From contig CAJXGR010000147.1 of assembly GCA_913053665.1 (NCBI GenBank), positions 1 through 7,558 of the forward strand: a stretch of 7,558 nucleotides of DNA, written 5' to 3'. Each line of letters starts with the position of its first letter. Position 1 is the stretch's first letter. The DNA comes from an uncultured Spirochaetia bacterium (GTDB lineage Bacteria > Spirochaetota > UBA6919). Shown here piece by piece: positions 5,171 to 7,558 of the stretch. The notes under the pieces are model-generated. The model was not told the DNA's origin, made no database searches, and worked only from the letters and a program-made list of their open reading frames with translations. The translations under genes were made by a program, and so were the position numbers.

Positions 5171-7492
5171 TCACTCATAGATCTCTTTATAATTGTAATA
5201 GCTGGTCAGGACTTTCTTGACGTAATTTCTGGTTTCATCAATCTTGATTAACTCAATGAAATGCTCTATGTTGATTAAGCGTACTTTCTTCCTGGCCTTT
5301 TTGTATAAACGTTTCACACGATTCGGTCCCCCATTATAGCCTGCTACCGCCAAAGACAGAGGCATATCTCTCAGGAGCTGGGCGAAATACTTGGTCCCTA
5401 AAGCTATATTGAGCTTTTCATCGTAAAAGTTGCCCAGACCTTTCTTCTTGCGGGGCAATAGCTCACGGGCCGTTCCAGGCATCAACTGCATGAGTCCCAT
5501 GGCCCCCGAAAAAGACCTGGCCCCCGAGAAAAACCTGCTCTCTTCACGGATTACGGCCAAAATGATGTAGGGATCCATCTGATACCTTCCAGCCAAACTA
5601 AAGACCTGATCCTTGAAGTATAAAGGATAGCTACTCCCCCTCAGGGCGGGAGAAAGATAATTACTGCCCCTGGGACCGTTCAAGTAGCCGGCTAAAAAGT
5701 CAGAATAGCGTATGGAAAACTGAAAGAGCTTCATATCATAGAACATTTTAGAGATCACTAAAGCATGGTGGAGTCGAGAACTCTGTATGGTAGCAAGATA
5801 ACGTAAAAAGACTTTATAACCCTCTCGTATCTCTCCTAGAGACAATAACGTAAAGGCCTCATGAAATAATGGGTTTTTAATCTTTGTGAAATCATAACTT
5901 AGCTTTACAGGAATGAGTCGTAATTTGAACTCAGGAGACTTGAGGAATGCCTGATACCGTTCTTTATCCTTCTGGTAGATCCCTTTAAGGGTTTCAGGAT
6001 TATTCCTCAGGAGGCGTTTAAGTTCCACATGGGATTTATAGGTGTAGTAATCTCGCTTATAGCTTAGGAAGGCCTCTTTAAAGTATCCGATGGCTAACTT
6101 CTTTTCCCTAAGCTGAAGTGCTGATTGGCCTAACCAGTAAAGTACCTTCACCCTGTACTTTTGATTTATATCTTCCATAACTACTTTTGTAAACAGGCTT
6201 ATGACCTTTTTATACTTTCTACGGGTGACCCAATCAAATAACACTTCATCCACCAGTTTGTATTGCTTTTGTCTAACAGCTGTCACCAAAACACGAACCA
6301 TGAGATCATTATCCTGGTGGACTATAAGTGATAATATAGCATGACAAGCCTTGGTGAGAAAGGGATGTCTGGGCGTGTCAAGGATCTTGATGTAGAGAGA
6401 GAGAGCTTTTTTGGGGTATCTATACCTTAGAAATTGGGCATAGAGGTACTCTCCCTCCCTATAGTACCTGGATTTAGGGGGGAATTGAGTCAACAGTTTC
6501 TGGTAGATCTTATTCGCCTTTTTGTATTTTTTAAGCTTAAAATAGGAATCCCCTAAAACCGAAAGGCGTCTGAAGTTAAAGTATTGGTTCTTAAGAGTAG
6601 GGAGTGACTTTAGTAGGTTAATCGCTTTTCTATAATCATTTAGCTTATCTTTTCCTTTAGCCCATCTCTTGTAAAAGTAATACGCGACATGGACAGATTC
6701 ACTTTGGGACAGGGTTTTTTCATATTTGGGGCTGATAGATCTTAGGTCATTCATAGCTTTCCTACTGTAGATCATACTATAGACCCCAACGACCTTGATC
6801 AAAGCTTTATGAGCCTTCTTCCTATCCTTCAAGGCAAGGTAAGCCCGTGCGATGAAGTAATAAAGACGCTCTTTAACCTTATTGTTCTTTGTTTGGTAGG
6901 AGGAAAAGGAACGAATCAACTCTTTATACTTCTTCTGAGTCATGTATATCCTAGTCTCTAGATCGATAGCTTTGGCCAGATAAGGGAATTGTGGAGCATT
7001 GTGTCTAAGGTCTTTTAACAGCCGAAGACTCTGACTATAGTTTCCTATAAAATAATAACTGACCCCCAGGTGATAGTTCAACCAGTTCCTGATGGGTGTT
7101 TTAATGTTAGCGATTTGAGACAAGTGAAAAGCAGCCAGACGATACTCTCTCTCATGGAAATAACTCATTCCCACCAGATATCGTGTGCTGAAGCTTCCAT
7201 TGGATGAGGCGGCGTCTTCCTCGCCAATGGCGATCACCTCATTGTATTTTCTTTTGGAATAGGTGGTAGACAGGGGGTTTTGATGGTATGGGGGTAAAAT
7301 AATACGGACTTTATCTTTGTGGAAGATGGAATAGAGTCGATTCGTGGGCCTAAGACGCGGCTCTGCCGATGTGTTTTCCGTGTTGATAAATGTTGAACCA
7401 ATGATAAATATCAAAAGGAACATTAATAAAAAAAGTGCATAAAATCGTACGTTATGGATAATGATTTGTATTTTTCTCTTTTTCACAGTCAC
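5171..7492 (-). CDS. Membrane-anchored Slt-type lytic transglycosylase with helical repeat region
   Basis: Cleaves the MurNAc-GlcNAc bond of peptidoglycan with formation of 1,6-anhydro-MurNAc, in the periplasm. The 773-residue product begins with basic residues and a hydrophobic span at about 17-36 with no lipobox cysteine, so it is probably an uncleaved anchor or a signal peptide. Residues about 85-600 are TPR-like helical repeats, as in the ring-forming part of soluble transglycosylase Slt70. The catalytic domain follows at about 629-755: REES with catalytic Glu651, GAMGLMQLMPGTA at 663-675 and AGYNGGP at 717-723, all in canonical order and spacing. It is longer than E. coli Slt70 (645 residues). 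The start is GTG at 7492; a second in-frame GTG two codons later has AGG 5 nt upstream and is an alternative. It probably forms its own unit, since about 250 bases and a promoter separate it from the next gene. The family assignment is firm. Confidence 0.93.
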   Translation of the reverse strand: MTVKKRKIQIIIHNVRFYALFLLMFLLIFIIGSTFINTENTSAEPRLRPTNRLYSIFHKDKVRIILPPYHQNPLSTTYSKRKYNEVIAIGEEDAASSNGSFSTRYLVGMSYFHEREYRLAAFHLSQIANIKTPIRNWLNYHLGVSYYFIGNYSQSLRLLKDLRHNAPQFPYLAKAIDLETRIYMTQKKYKELIRSFSSYQTKNNKVKERLYYFIARAYLALKDRKKAHKALIKVVGVYSMIYSRKAMNDLRSISPKYEKTLSQSESVHVAYYFYKRWAKGKDKLNDYRKAINLLKSLPTLKNQYFNFRRLSVLGDSYFKLKKYKKANKIYQKLLTQFPPKSRYYREGEYLYAQFLRYRYPKKALSLYIKILDTPRHPFLTKACHAILSLIVHQDNDLMVRVLVTAVRQKQYKLVDEVLFDWVTRRKYKKVISLFTKVVMEDINQKYRVKVLYWLGQSALQLREKKLAIGYFKEAFLSYKRDYYTYKSHVELKRLLRNNPETLKGIYQKDKERYQAFLKSPEFKLRLIPVKLSYDFTKIKNPLFHEAFTLLSLGEIREGYKVFLRYLATIQSSRLHHALVISKMFYDMKLFQFSIRYSDFLAGYLNGPRGSNYLSPALRGSSYPLYFKDQVFSLAGRYQMDPYIILAVIREESRFFSGARSFSGAMGLMQLMPGTARELLPRKKKGLGNFYDEKLNIALGTKYFAQLLRDMPLSLAVAGYNGGPNRVKRLYKKARKKVRLINIEHFIELIKIDETRNYVKKVLTSYYNYKEIYE
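5540..5542 (-). other. Codon of the catalytic glutamate of the transglycosylase
   Basis: GAG on the minus strand encodes Glu651 in the REES motif, the position of the general acid/base in the Slt/goose-lysozyme-like family. It is intact, so the enzyme should be active. Confidence 0.8.
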
Positions 7493-7519
7493 CTGCTGCC
7501 AACGCCAATATTTCTTATT

Positions 7520-7532
7520 TAACGTGAGTTCG
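7520..7532 (-). repeat. CGAACTCACGTTA motif, right inverted copy
   Basis: Exact reverse complement of 273-285, located 28 bases upstream of the transglycosylase start. At this place it could be a regulatory site for that gene or the end of a dispersed repeat; the window ends too soon to tell. Confidence 0.5.
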
Positions 7533-7558
7533 ATTTATAAGATGCCACGGAGACACTG

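Noticed and set aside
6392..6405. GA dinucleotide run as a phase-variable tract
   Set aside because: Only about six units inside the transglycosylase gene, encoding ordinary residues in an intact frame.
7546..7558. CCACGGAGACACTG-like sequence as the start of another dispersed repeat
   Set aside because: It is cut by the window edge, so neither its extent nor any partner can be shown.

Overview
The window carries three long genes, all on the minus strand, with short intergenic stretches that hold palindromic repeats. Read in the direction of transcription (high to low coordinates) the order is: a membrane-anchored Slt-type lytic transglycosylase (7492-5171), a CYTH-domain protein (4918-3170), and a kinase-like/transmembrane/TPR protein (3146-417). 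The periplasmic-type transglycosylase points to a Gram-negative bacterium. The AT-rich base composition, the TPR-rich proteins and the intergenic palindromes of the GTAGGGGC and GTAGAGACG kind would fit Desulfobacterota or another large repeat-rich environmental genome. That placement is an impression and cannot be settled from the sequence.

The transglycosylase is a self-contained cell-wall gene: an N-terminal membrane anchor, a long alpha-helical repeat region and a C-terminal catalytic domain with all signature motifs. It is separated from the next gene by about 250 bases that contain a 44-bp perfect palindrome and then a near-consensus sigma-70 promoter (TTGACT, 17 bases, TATAAT) pointing into the CYTH gene.

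The CYTH and kinase-like genes form a tight two-gene operon: a 23-nt gap, an AAGGA ribosome binding site for the second gene inside that gap, and one visible promoter. The first product has a complete set of triphosphate-tunnel (CYTH) residues followed by about 300 residues I do not recognise. The second has an aminoglycoside-phosphotransferase/protein-kinase-like catalytic core, one membrane span and seven to eight TPR-like repeats of 47-51 residues. I infer a membrane sensor/kinase paired with a cytoplasmic triphosphate- or polyphosphate-handling enzyme. This is the most interesting candidate system in the window; its biochemical role is unknown.

The left edge (1-416) has no gene I can support. 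It holds a short hairpin, an 11-bp tandem repeat and a 98-bp MITE-like element bounded by a clear 8-bp target-site duplication. A 13-bp motif near the left end recurs inverted near the right end, outside all three genes.
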